Source: JARKQH01 sp964631605 (GTDB lineage Bacteria; Verrucomicrobiota; Verrucomicrobiia; Limisphaerales; UBA8199). Taken from it: a stretch of 40,669 nt of DNA. Where the stretch lies: assembly GCA_964631605.1 (NCBI GenBank), contig CAZVYG010000045.1, positions 1 through 40,669 on the forward strand, written 5' to 3'. The position numbers and the translations under genes are program-made. Below, in pieces: positions 16,036-23,869 of the stretch (positions are counted from its first letter, which is position 1; each line of letters opens with the position of its first letter). Below the pieces are notes generated by a model, which saw nothing but the letters and a program-made list of their open reading frames with translations, searched no databases and had not been told where the DNA came from.

Positions 16036-17147
16036 CTACCAGCCGGCGGCCAGCCCGCGGGACCGCGGGTCCGCGGCGCCGGTGAAGCGCTGGTTCCCGG
16101 GATCATGCGCCACCAGTTGGGCGATCGAGTGGGACTGCAATTCGCGGACGCAATGGCCGCGCTGGCGCAATGCCTCCTGGAGGGAGGCGGGGAAGTTTTT
16201 CTCGACCATCAACTCGTCGGGGGACCACTGGTGATGCAGGCGCGGAGCGGCCAGGGCTTCGGCGGGAGAGATTCCGAGGTCGAGGCAGGCCACCAGGCCC
16301 AGGAGAACTGCGGAGATGATCTTTGGCCCGCCGGCGGCGCCGAGGGCGAGCACAGGCTGGCCGTCGCGGAGCACCAGGGTGGGGCTCATGCTCGAGAGGG
16401 GGTGTTTGCGCGGTTCGATGGCATTGGCCTCGCCTCCGATCAGGCCGAAATAGTTGGGAATCCCGGGCTGGATCGAAAAATCGTCCATCTGGTTGTTCAA
16501 CAGCACGCCTGTGCCGGGAATCACAACCTTGGAACCGAAGGTGGTGTTGATCGTGGCGGTGCAGGCGACCCAATTGCCCTCCGCATCCGCCACCGAGAAG
16601 TGGGTGGTATGCTTGCCAAAGGCGTCCCCTGCTCCGCCAAATCCGCCGCCGGTAGCAAAAGCTCCTTGAGCGATTTGCGCCCGTAATGACGCAGCGCGTA
16701 ATCAAAAGCGGCGAGTTCCCCGGGCACGCCGCTGGCCAGCGGGCCGGTTTGGCTTAACTCAGGCGCCGGTTTGCCGTTGCGGACAAACAGGTCGCGGGTG
16801 GCTGCGGCGGGGGCCGCTTCCCGCCCGTCAATCGCTACCAACTGCCCGGTGTGAGTCCGAATCAGCATGAAGCAGCCCCCGCCGATGCCGGAATTGTGCG
16901 AGTCCACCACCCCCAGCGTCAGGCCCGCCGCCACGGCCGCATCAATGGCGTTCCCCCCGTCCTGCAGCACCGCCAAGGCGGCGCGCGTCGCCAGCGGATG
17001 GCCCGAGGCGACCATGCCGCGGGTGCCGGTTGCCGATCCGGCGCCAGGGGCCGGAATCGGAAGGAAGACCGGCGCGAGGACCATCCACGCCCAGAAAGCA
17101 AGCCCGCCCCATGGGAGGGGCCGGAACCAGCGTTTGACCCAGGTCAT
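16036..17147 (-). pseudogene. ggt: gamma-glutamyltransferase, broken by internal deletion and frameshift
   Basis: Two pieces of one gamma-glutamyltransferase lie in different frames. The N-terminal piece (17147 down to about 16640) has a signal peptide, MVASGHPLATRAALAVL, GNAIDAAVAA, NSGIGGGCFML and LASGVPGELAAFDYAL, ending at KELLLPAADLAEQG. The C-terminal piece (about 16635 down to 16036) begins at GKHTTHFSVADAEGNWV, with the catalytic Thr of TTHFS, and continues through PGTGVLLNNQMDDFS and LSSMSPTLV to the stop. The large-subunit stretch that normally lies between, about 200 residues, is missing, so this is more than a single-base error. The autoprocessing Thr remains, but no intact enzyme can be made. 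It could be an assembly artefact. Confidence 0.8.
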
Positions 17148-17159
17148 CGCCGACGGGGT

Positions 17160-18251
17160 TTAGGGTTTGGAATCGGCCGCGCCGACGGGGGCGGCGCTTG
17201 GAGCGGGCAAATAGAGAATGCGATCCGGCTGGGTGGGAGCGTAGGCGTTACGCCAGGGAATGTCCGCCCGGTTGAACGGCCGGTAGTCTTTGATGGCACC
17301 CACGCGGGCGATTTTCAATGAATTGCGCAAAATCCCCCGGCCGTTGTTGGCGTCGCTGAACTTGCCCGAGCCGTAACCCACTCCCCGCGTCCCGGACAAG
17401 TTGGAGGAAAAGTACTTCAGACCGACGATGCGGTTTTGTTCGTCGCGCTGCCAATCAATGAGAATCGTCGAGTGCCCGCCCGGCGGCGTGGTGCTGTAGC
17501 TCAGGATGTCGCCCGGTCGCGCCTGTTCGAGGTCCGTAATCGCCCGGCCCAGGCCGTAGGCGACAATTCCCCGCTGCTCGGAATCGCCTTTGCCCTCGAT
17601 ATACCAAATCTGCAGCAGGTTAAACAAGTCGTGAAAGGTCATGCCGTTGAAGTTGTCGGGGTCCAGCCCCTTCTGGATGTTGCGCAGCTTCATGGCGCGC
17701 ACAAACACCTCGAAGGTGAAGCCGCAACAATAACTGCAGCGCGAGCCGTCCGGATACGCCTTGGCCACCACCATGCCCTGATACCACAAATCCTGCGTCA
17801 CGCCGTTGTAGATGTCATACTCCCGCGGTTCCCAACTGCAGTGGTAGGGGTAGGAACCATCCAGCGGGTAGGCCGCGATCACCCGCATAATGTAGGGATT
17901 CAGCGAGCCCTCCTCGTCATCGGTGATCATCTCCTCCCGCGCATAAGCCTTGGCCAGCGCCTTGTCCACAGGCGAGAATCCCCGTTCGTCCACGGGATAG
18001 GGCCGCGGGGTGTAGGTCAGCCGCTTGGGAAGCGGCGTGGGGCGGTTGGTAGTAGCGGGCGCCGGGGCATTCGACCGGGCGGTCGGCGATGCGGCATCCG
18101 CGAACGCCGGCGGCGCACAACAGGACGCCGGGGCCCGGCCATGGCGGCAGCCGGTCACGCCGAGGGCAACCCCGACGGCCAGGCCGGCCAGCAACCCAGC
18201 GGTGGAGCGGGAACGACGGGCAAACCGGGAAACCAAGGCAGGAGCATTCAT
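17160..18251 (-). CDS. lipoprotein with cysteine-peptidase-like (NlpC/CHAP-like) core
   Basis: A 363-residue exported protein. The N-terminus has a basic stretch, a hydrophobic core and a lipobox-like LGVTGC, followed by a Pro/Ala/Thr-rich linker to about residue 75. The folded part has a likely catalytic pair: Cys in RCSYCCGFTFEVFV, and His in PPGGHSTILIDW about 95 residues later, preceded by ARPGDILSY. This C...PGD...GHS arrangement is that of NlpC/P60 and CHAP amidases, though the family assignment is tentative. It may hydrolyse cell-wall peptides or another amide at the envelope. It lies 12 nt from the ggt remnant downstream, with a stem-loop between it and the ACT gene. Confidence 0.65.
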   Translation of the reverse strand: MNAPALVSRFARRSRSTAGLLAGLAVGVALGVTGCRHGRAPASCCAPPAFADAASPTARSNAPAPATTNRPTPLPKRLTYTPRPYPVDERGFSPVDKALAKAYAREEMITDDEEGSLNPYIMRVIAAYPLDGSYPYHCSWEPREYDIYNGVTQDLWYQGMVVAKAYPDGSRCSYCCGFTFEVFVRAMKLRNIQKGLDPDNFNGMTFHDLFNLLQIWYIEGKGDSEQRGIVAYGLGRAITDLEQARPGDILSYSTTPPGGHSTILIDWQRDEQNRIVGLKYFSSNLSGTRGVGYGSGKFSDANNGRGILRNSLKIARVGAIKDYRPFNRADIPWRNAYAPTQPDRILYLPAPSAAPVGAADSKP

Positions 18252-18273
18252 ATCGGGCCGCGGAAGGCTGCGC

Positions 18274-18295
18274 CCGCCGGGCTTACGCCCGGCGG
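18274..18295. repeat. strong stem-loop between two minus-strand genes
   Basis: Stem CCGCCGGGC (18274-18282) pairs with GCCCGGCGG (18287-18295) around the loop TTAC, a few nt after the ACT-domain stop on the minus strand. There is no T-run, so it may be an RNA-stabilising or attenuating hairpin rather than a classical terminator. Confidence 0.55.
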
Positions 18296-18302
18296 CCAAG
18301 GG

Positions 18303-18743
18303 TCAGTCCTCAAGCCGCTTGAACAGCTCAGCCGAGCTGACGGGGTTCATGCCCTTGCGCTGCAGCGCCGCGATGGCCTGGTCGGGATCGTCAAAGCGGA
18401 AGGCCAGCAACCCTTTGCCTTCATGCTTGAGCGTGAAGCCGTACATGTATTCGACATTCACGCCGGCTTTCTCCAGGCAGGCCAGCACCCGCGCCAGCCC
18501 GCCCGGCTCGTCGGCCACCTCGAGGGCGACCAGGTCGGTCACCTTCACCACGAACCCCGCGGACTCGAGGAGTTTCTTGGCCTTCTGCCAATCCCGGACC
18601 ACCAGCCGCAGGATGCCAAACTGCTGGGTATCGGCCAGCGAAAGCGTCAGCAGATTGAATTTGGCCTTGGCCAGAAGTTTGATGGGATGGCTGAGGGCGC
18701 CCGGCTTGTTTTCGAGGAACAGCGACAGTTGTTTTACTTTCAT
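18303..18743 (-). CDS. tandem ACT-domain protein, partner of PaaK
   Basis: A 146-residue protein made of two ACT domains: residues 3-66 (VKQLSLFLENKPGALSHPIK) and 69-140 (VTDLVALEVADEPGGLARVL). The ENKPG and DEPGG turns are typical of ligand-binding ACT loops. Such proteins are very often encoded beside phenylacetate-CoA ligases and probably sense an aromatic amino acid or arylacetate. It starts 15 nt after the paaK stop, so the two are likely cotranscribed. Confidence 0.9.
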   Translation of the reverse strand: MKVKQLSLFLENKPGALSHPIKLLAKAKFNLLTLSLADTQQFGILRLVVRDWQKAKKLLESAGFVVKVTDLVALEVADEPGGLARVLACLEKAGVNVEYMYGFTLKHEGKGLLAFRFDDPDQAIAALQRKGMNPVSSAELFKRLED

Positions 18744-18758
18744 AAGGCTCTCCAGGGA

Positions 18759-20090
18759 TTACAGTTTGCGCTGGTCAATAACGCGTTTGGCCTTGCCTTC
18801 GCTCCGCTGCAGGGTGCGGGGTTGCACCAGGCGGACGTTGGCCCGCACGCCGACGGTGGATTCGATCGAACGGCTGAGCTTTTGCTGCAACTGCTCGAGG
18901 GCGCCGACCGTGTCGCCAAAGACCTCGGGGGTGACTTCGACCTGCACCTCCATCACGTCGAGGTCCCGCTCGCGGGTCAGGACGATCTGGTAATGCGGCA
19001 GGGCGCCTTCGACCTTCAACAAGGCGGTTTCGATCTGCGAGGGGTAAACATTGACGCCGCGGATGATGAACATGTCGTCGCTGCGGCGCGAGATGCGCTT
19101 GATGCGGCGGAGGGTGCGTCCGCATTCGCAGGTGTCCGACGCCAGGGCGGTGATGTCGCGGGTGCGATACCGAATCATGGGCATGGCCTGCTTGCCCAGC
19201 GTGGTCAGCACCAGCTCGCCTTCCTCGCCGTCGGGCAGCGGTTTGCCGGTCTTGGGGTCCACGATTTCCGGGTAAAAGTAGTCTTCGAAGATGTGCGGGC
19301 CGGCCTGGCATTCGCACTCCATGGCGACGCCGGGGCCGACGATTTCGGACAGGCCGTAGATATCGAAGGCCTTGATGCCGCTGTCGGCTTCGATGCGCCG
19401 CCGCATGGACTCCGTCCAGGGTTCGGCGCCGAACACGCCGGCGCGCAGGGGAAGTTGCTTGAGCCGGATGCCTTCCTCCTCGGCCTGGTCAATGAGGTGA
19501 AGGAAGTAGCTCGGGGTGCAGCAGATGGCGGTGGTTCCGAAATCCTTCATGACCATGAGCTGACGCTGGGTGTTGCCGCCCGAAATGGGGATGACGGTGG
19601 CGCCCAGCGCCTCGGCGCCGTAATGCGCGCCCAGGCCGCCGGTAAACAAACCATACCCGTAGGCGTTTTGGATGATGTCCCCCTCATGCAATCCGCAGGC
19701 GGCAAAACTGCGGACCATGACATTGGTCCAGACCTGGACATCCTCGCGAGTGTAGGCCACCACGATCGGTTTGCCGGTGGTGCCGCTGGAGGCATGCAGC
19801 CGCACGATCTCCTTCATGGGGCTGGCGAACAGGCCGAAGGGGTACGTGTCCCGCAGATCGGTCTTCACGGTGAAGGGCAGCTTGCTGATGTCCTCCAGGC
19901 GCGTCACATCCTCCGGCGTCAAATCCCGTTCCTTCATCCGCTGTCGGAACAAGGCGACGCGCTCATAGGCCCGCTCAACGATTTGTTTCAACCGCTGCAG
20001 TTGGAGCGCCCGCAACTGGGGGAGGGGTAGAAAATCCGGCGCGCTGACCGGGTGGAACGTTCCACTCGGCGCATTCACATTCTTGCTCAT
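18759..20090 (-). CDS. paaK: phenylacetate-CoA ligase
   Basis: A 443-residue adenylate-forming enzyme that activates phenylacetate or a related aryl acid to its CoA thioester with ATP. The P-loop is HASSGTTGKPIVVAY. Further family marks are QNAYGYGLFTGGLG, YGLSEIVGPG, GEEGELVLTTLGKQAMPMIR, TRDI, and the C-terminal RSDDMFIIRGVNVYPSQIE. The start ATGAGCAAGAAT at 20090 lacks a strong SD. No ring-cleavage paa genes are nearby, so it may serve scavenging or fermentation of aromatic amino acids with 2-oxoacid oxidoreductases encoded elsewhere. The adjacent thioesterase and ACT protein fit this. Confidence 0.93.
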   Translation of the reverse strand: MSKNVNAPSGTFHPVSAPDFLPLPQLRALQLQRLKQIVERAYERVALFRQRMKERDLTPEDVTRLEDISKLPFTVKTDLRDTYPFGLFASPMKEIVRLHASSGTTGKPIVVAYTREDVQVWTNVMVRSFAACGLHEGDIIQNAYGYGLFTGGLGAHYGAEALGATVIPISGGNTQRQLMVMKDFGTTAICCTPSYFLHLIDQAEEEGIRLKQLPLRAGVFGAEPWTESMRRRIEADSGIKAFDIYGLSEIVGPGVAMECECQAGPHIFEDYFYPEIVDPKTGKPLPDGEEGELVLTTLGKQAMPMIRYRTRDITALASDTCECGRTLRRIKRISRRSDDMFIIRGVNVYPSQIETALLKVEGALPHYQIVLTRERDLDVMEVQVEVTPEVFGDTVGALEQLQQKLSRSIESTVGVRANVRLVQPRTLQRSEGKAKRVIDQRKL

Positions 20091-20183
20091 AATTAGTGCG
20101 GCGTTATGACTTGCCTGTTTCTAACCGAATCGCCGCCCCGCGCGCAACGGCGAATTTGCGTTCGCCGCGTCGTCGAGGCGAAA

Positions 20184-20618
20184 TTAAAGCTCCCGGCCGG
20201 GGACGGCCGCCGCCTCGCGCACGCGGCTGACAAACCACGCCGGCGGCCGGATCGGCCGCGCCTGCCGGTCGGTAAACGCATGCACCGTGTAGCCGCGAAC
20301 GACCGGCCGCCGCTTTTCCGCGTGGATAATCTGAACCTCAAAACGCAGTCGCGCGCGGCCCAGAAAATCCAGCGCCGACTCGACTCGCAGCAGGTCGTCG
20401 TAGCGCGCGCCCCCTTGAAACTCGAGGTGGGCCTCGACCAGCGGCAGAAACACACCCTGCGCCTCGACTTCCGCATACGACATGTTCATCCGGCGGCGGA
20501 TCAGCTCGCTGCGCCCACATTCAAACCACTCCAGCGCCCGCGCGTTGTAAAACGTCCCCATCTGGTCGGTCTCGCTGTAGCGCACCCGCAGTTCAATCAC
20601 ATCGGAAAGGAGGCTCAT
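20184..20618 (-). CDS. acyl-CoA thioesterase, hotdog fold (YbgC/4HBT-like)
   Basis: A 144-residue hotdog-fold thioesterase. The signature is RVRYSETDQMGTFYNARALE: the Asp and the aromatic/Asn positions match the 4-hydroxybenzoyl-CoA thioesterase class (ETDxxGxxYxxxYLxxFE), followed by ECGRSELIRR. It lies about 93 nt upstream of paaK on the same strand, so it may act on aryl- or acyl-CoA in the same pathway; the substrate cannot be told from sequence. Confidence 0.87.
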   Translation of the reverse strand: MSLLSDVIELRVRYSETDQMGTFYNARALEWFECGRSELIRRRMNMSYAEVEAQGVFLPLVEAHLEFQGGARYDDLLRVESALDFLGRARLRFEVQIIHAEKRRPVVRGYTVHAFTDRQARPIRPPAWFVSRVREAAAVPGREL

Positions 20619-20974
20619 GACGGGCTCGAGGATACCGGGAGGTAGCGGGTGCCGCCAAGCCTGCTGAAAGTCACCCTATATTGGCGGCGCCAAAGCAATA
20701 ATTGCACAATAAATTCTCCTCAAAAAAATGCCGAGAACCGCTTATCTGCGCTTTACTTTTCGTTCGGGTTCCCGTAGCGTCGGCGCGTCCCACCGGCAGA
20801 TGGGATGACAAGTCATCCGTTTGCGGCGGGTCGAAAACCTGACCTGTGAACAACCAAACCCAGGCGAAGGTGAGCGGCGCTTTTCGCGAAAGCGCCGCCC
20901 GTGCAGAGCTAACCTATGAAACAACCGAACCAGGGTCATGGGCGTTACTCGCCCGCTGGTTCAAAAACCATCCT
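20619..20974 (+). other. intergenic region with porin leader elements
   Basis: Divergent region between the thioesterase (-) and porin (+). It holds an AT-rich stretch (20690-20730), a perfect inverted repeat GGATGAC-AA-GTCATCC (20803-20818), a stem-loop CGGCGCTTT-TCGCG-AAAGCGCCG (20875-20897) and a smaller one GGGCG-TTACT-CGCCC (20940-20954). There are also three imperfect copies of an ACCTRTGAA-CAACC-AACCAGG-like unit (20842, 20912, 20971), the last spanning the porin start. Confidence 0.55.
20803..20818. promoter_or_regulatory. inverted repeat, possible operator
   Basis: GGATGAC and GTCATCC form a perfect 7-bp inverted repeat with a 2-bp centre. Its size and symmetry suit a dimeric repressor site or a small RNA hairpin upstream of the porin leader. 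Confidence 0.4.
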
Positions 20975-20978
20975 ATGA
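20916..20978 (+). CDS. possible 20-codon leader ORF coupled to the porin
   Basis: An ATG at 20916 opens a 20-codon frame (MKQPNQGHGR... ending SKTIL) whose TGA (20976-20978) overlaps the porin ATG at 20975 as ATGA. The start lies in the second copy of a repeated unit whose third copy contains the porin start. No Shine-Dalgarno precedes either start, so translational coupling through this leader is an appealing but unproven reading. Confidence 0.35.
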   Translation: MKQPNQGHGRYSPAGSKTIL

Positions 20979-22459
20979 CAACCAAGACCAAGATCCTCAT
21001 TATCGCCATACTGGCAGGGGCAGGCCTGGCGGTCCAGGCGCAGTCCACGTCCGCGGGCACGGCGCCGCCCCCCTCGGCGTTCGAACAGTTCATGAAAGAC
21101 GCGAAGAATCCCACCGACTGGCTGACGTGGGGGGCTGATTTCCGGGCGCGGAACGAGTATCTCAACAATACGCTGACGCTGACCGAAGACGATGTGGCAG
21201 GTTTAAACGAGCAGGACGTGATTCGTTTTCGGGCGCGGCTCTGGGCCACCGCGCGGGTGGTCACGAACCTGTCGGTCAACGCGCGGCTGTCGGCCGAGCC
21301 GCGCGAGTGGATGAAGAAATCCTTTGCGGCGTGGAAGGAGAATGCCGATTCGTCGGGGGTGCAGCGCGGCACGGGGTTGGAATGGCGCTATGGCATTCTG
21401 GACAACCTGAATGTGCAGTGGAAACAACCGTTCGACCACGAGCCCCTGACCATCACCGTTGGCCGCCAGGACATCCTGCTGGGGGACTTTTATGATTGGT
21501 GGCTGGTGGCGGACGGCACCCCCGGGGACGGCTCCTGGAGTTTCTTCCTGGACAGCGCGCGGGTGACTTACGAAATGAAGGAAATCAAGACGCGCTTTGA
21601 CGTCATTGGGATTTACCACAGCCCGCAGCCGGACGCCTGGCTGCCTACGCTCGACTACTCGAAGAACTACATGCTGACCGAACAGCGGGAGTCGGGCCTG
21701 GTTCTCTACGGGTCCAACAAGTCCATCGAAAACATGCAGCTCGACGGATACTTCATCTACAAGCACGACGACCAGGTTTACACCGGCAAAGGCGACAACG
21801 CGGACATTTACACCGTCGGCGCCAAAATCACCGGCACGCCGGCCGAGCACTGGAAGTATTCGGTCGAGGGCGCGTACCAATTCGGGAGCAAAGGCGACTG
21901 GACGCGCAGCGACCTGAGCTCGCCGCTCGCCTGGGACTCCAAGTCCATCAGCGCCTACGGCGGCAAAGCCAAGCTCACCTATCTGTTCAAGGACAAACTG
22001 AACAACGAGCTGAGCCTGGTCGGGGAGTTTCTCTCGGGGGATGATCCCGACACCGAGGGGACGGACGAAATGTTCGACCTGCTGTGGGGCCGATGGCCGC
22101 GCTGGAGCGAGTTGTATATCTACTCGTATCCGTTGGAAACCAGCGGCAAGATCGCCCAGATCAACAATATCGGGCGCTTTGGTTTGGCCTGGAGCCTGAA
22201 CCCCATCAAGAAGATGACCTTCAGCGCCATGTATAATGCCCTCTATGCGCCGCAGGATATGCCTACCCGCACGGTGGCGCCGGGCTTGTTCAGTGGCGAT
22301 GGCAATTTCCGCGGCCACTATGCGCAGTTGGTGCTCAAGTATCAGTTCAACAAAAACGTGAACGCCCATCTCTGGGCTGAATCCGTTTGGGAAGGCGACT
22401 ACTACAACCAGCGGGACCAGATGAGCTTCCTGCGTGGTGAAATCATGCTGACCTTCTAA
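20975..22459 (+). CDS. alginate-export-type outer-membrane porin
   Basis: A 494-residue outer-membrane beta-barrel protein. The signal peptide is MTTKTKILIIAILAGAGLAVQAQ. The mature chain has alternating aromatic/polar strands typical of alginate_exp/AlgE-like barrels: WGADFRARNEY, FRARLWATARV, VGRQDILLGDFYDWW (the GRQ element), DSARVTYEM, and the terminal strand FLRGEIMLTF ending in Phe as expected for BAM recognition. It probably forms a selective channel for an anionic or carbohydrate substrate. The ATG at 20975 is chosen for its signal peptide; a GTG at 20846 in frame would add 43 non-signal residues. A strong terminator follows 20 nt after the stop. Confidence 0.85.
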   Translation: MTTKTKILIIAILAGAGLAVQAQSTSAGTAPPPSAFEQFMKDAKNPTDWLTWGADFRARNEYLNNTLTLTEDDVAGLNEQDVIRFRARLWATARVVTNLSVNARLSAEPREWMKKSFAAWKENADSSGVQRGTGLEWRYGILDNLNVQWKQPFDHEPLTITVGRQDILLGDFYDWWLVADGTPGDGSWSFFLDSARVTYEMKEIKTRFDVIGIYHSPQPDAWLPTLDYSKNYMLTEQRESGLVLYGSNKSIENMQLDGYFIYKHDDQVYTGKGDNADIYTVGAKITGTPAEHWKYSVEGAYQFGSKGDWTRSDLSSPLAWDSKSISAYGGKAKLTYLFKDKLNNELSLVGEFLSGDDPDTEGTDEMFDLLWGRWPRWSELYIYSYPLETSGKIAQINNIGRFGLAWSLNPIKKMTFSAMYNALYAPQDMPTRTVAPGLFSGDGNFRGHYAQLVLKYQFNKNVNAHLWAESVWEGDYYNQRDQMSFLRGEIMLTF

Positions 22460-22479
22460 TTCAGTTTGTGGCAGTCCCC

Positions 22480-22511
22480 CCCGGCCGGCGCGAACCGGCC
22501 GGGTTTTTTTT
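22480..22511 (+). terminator. rho-independent terminator after porin
   Basis: Stem CCCGGCCGG (22480-22488) pairs with CCGGCCGGG (22495-22503) around CGCGAA, followed by eight T residues. Confidence 0.92.
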
Positions 22512-22852
22512 GTCCTCGTGCGCCGTCTCATTCAAGGACAACCCCGCCTCAAAGAGGAGCCAAAGCGCTTGGAATTGAGCAGCCGAAATCAACTGTTTCA
22601 TTTTGAGACACGCGCAAGTCGCAGGGATACAATCGTGATCAACGATGTCTGGGCCGGCGGTCAAACGTGTCGAGGGTTGATGTTGGCACACAACCTGCAG
22701 TCAAGTTCCTGCGAGCAGATGAAGTTTATGTTGTTGCTCAATAACGATGACTTGCGGAGGCCAACACTCCAGGAGACGGACCCCTCAGGGGGCGTGTCCA
22801 TCCCGGAGGCGCTGGAGCGGTGCTGCATCGGTTGGGTCGGCAAATCAAGACC
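22512..22852 (+). other. intergenic region before pilin genes
   Basis: About 340 nt without a convincing gene. It holds a sigma-54-type promoter (22683-22698) and a small hairpin CCCC-TCA-GGGG (22781-22791). An open frame across it has no recognisable product and crosses the promoter. Confidence 0.6.
22683..22698 (+). promoter_or_regulatory. sigma-54 (RpoN) type -24/-12 promoter
   Basis: TTGGCACACAACCTGC has GG and GC exactly 10 nt apart and matches TGGCAC-N5-TTGC with one mismatch (CTGC). It lies about 155 nt before the first pilin-like gene. Type IV pilin genes are classic RpoN targets, which fits. Confidence 0.7.
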
Positions 22853-23311
22853 GTGAAAATACGCGCCAACTCCAAGTCCAGGAAAGGTTACACCCTCGTG
22901 GAAACGGTGGTGGCTGCGGCCATCCTGACCGTGGCGGTGAGCGGGGTGATGGTTTGTTTCGGCTACGGCTTCTTGATCATGCAACATGCGCGCGAGAACC
23001 AGCGAGCCACGCAGATCATGCTCGAGAAAGTCGAGATTATCCGGCTCTACAGTTGGGACCAGGTCAATACCCCGGGTTTTGTTCCCAGCACGTTCACGGA
23101 TGTTTACGACCCCAAATCAGCGACAGCTCCCGGTGTCACCTACCAGGGCACGCTGGCCATCCGGGACGCTCCCATAAGTGGCGTGAATTATGCCACGAAC
23201 GTGAAGGAATTCCTCATCACGCTGAACTGGACCACCCAGGGCAGAGTCCAGCATACCCGGACCCTGTCCACCCTGGTCGCCAAAGACGGGATTCAAAACT
23301 ATGTTTATTAA
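22853..23311 (+). CDS. PilV-like minor pilin / prepilin N-terminal domain protein
   Basis: A 152-residue prepilin-like protein. A short basic leader (VKIRANSKSRKG) ends in Gly, followed by YTLVETVVAAAILTVAVSGV, with Glu at the +5 position, as required for PilD cleavage and assembly. The rest is a short globular domain (KVEIIRLYSWDQV; LITLNWTTQGRVQHTRTLST) like PilV/type IV pilus modification proteins. The start is most likely the GTG at 22853; an earlier codon at 22820 would lengthen the leader. It overlaps the next gene by 11 nt. Confidence 0.78.
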   Translation: MKIRANSKSRKGYTLVETVVAAAILTVAVSGVMVCFGYGFLIMQHARENQRATQIMLEKVEIIRLYSWDQVNTPGFVPSTFTDVYDPKSATAPGVTYQGTLAIRDAPISGVNYATNVKEFLITLNWTTQGRVQHTRTLSTLVAKDGIQNYVY

Positions 23312-23867
23312 GGTTGCCGGAAAAGCCCGTCGCGGCTGGACGCTGGTTGAAATGATGGTGGGGGTCGGGATATTCTCGATTGTCGGCGCGGCCCTGGCAA
23401 GTGTGTCGCTCTACTCGATGCGGAGCTTCGTGGCGATTTCCAACTATGCGCTGCTCAACAAGGAGAACCGCATGGCCATGGACCAGATGAGCCTGGAGAT
23501 CCGCCAGGCGTCGCATGTCAACAACGTCACCACCAACCCGCCCTCGATAAGCATTCTCAACGGGGATGGTTTGACGGTGATTTACACGTTCAATCCCCTC
23601 ACGCGGCAGTTGGTCCGGGACGCCAGTGATGGCAGCCATCAGGTGCTCCTCAAAAACTGCGACCTGCTGACCTTCGACCTGCGCCAGCGCAACCCAAGCA
23701 ACGGCGTTTGGGGCATCTTCCCCCCCGCGCAGGGTCAATGGCGGCAGACCACCAAGGCGATCGAGCTGAGTTGGCGAACCTCCATGACCATCAGCCCTAC
23801 GACCCGCATTACCAGCGAAAACGTCCAAACCGCCCGCATCGTTCTCCGGAAACAGAAAAACTTCTGA
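23301..23867 (+). CDS. PilW-like minor pilin / prepilin N-terminal domain protein
   Basis: A 188-residue prepilin-like protein with leader MFIKVAGKARRG, then WTLVEMMVGVGIFSIVGAAL (Glu at +5) and a globular part with the helix NKENRMAMDQMSLEIRQASH, a PilW-like feature (initiation-complex minor pilins). It contains TVIYTFNPLTRQLVR and ends RTARIVLRKQKNF-like at NVQTARIVLRKQKNF. It overlaps the upstream gene and is followed after 2 nt by the PilX-like gene, so the three form one operon under the RpoN-type promoter. Confidence 0.82.
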   Translation: MFIKVAGKARRGWTLVEMMVGVGIFSIVGAALASVSLYSMRSFVAISNYALLNKENRMAMDQMSLEIRQASHVNNVTTNPPSISILNGDGLTVIYTFNPLTRQLVRDASDGSHQVLLKNCDLLTFDLRQRNPSNGVWGIFPPAQGQWRQTTKAIELSWRTSMTISPTTRITSENVQTARIVLRKQKNF

Positions 23868-23869
23868 AT

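Noticed and set aside
16103..16705. Third-frame ORF over the ggt remnant
   Set aside because: Its translation is Arg-rich and unrelated to gamma-glutamyltransferase; the two other frames carry the family motifs.
17436..20030. 864-residue plus-strand open frame
   Set aside because: It is antisense to the lipoprotein, ACT and paaK genes, which have clear families; it is a product of high GC codon bias.
20761..20845. Riboswitch upstream of the porin
   Set aside because: Hairpins are present but no known riboswitch core could be matched by eye.
22518..22856. 112-codon frame before the pilin operon
   Set aside because: It has no recognisable domain and runs through a sigma-54 promoter.
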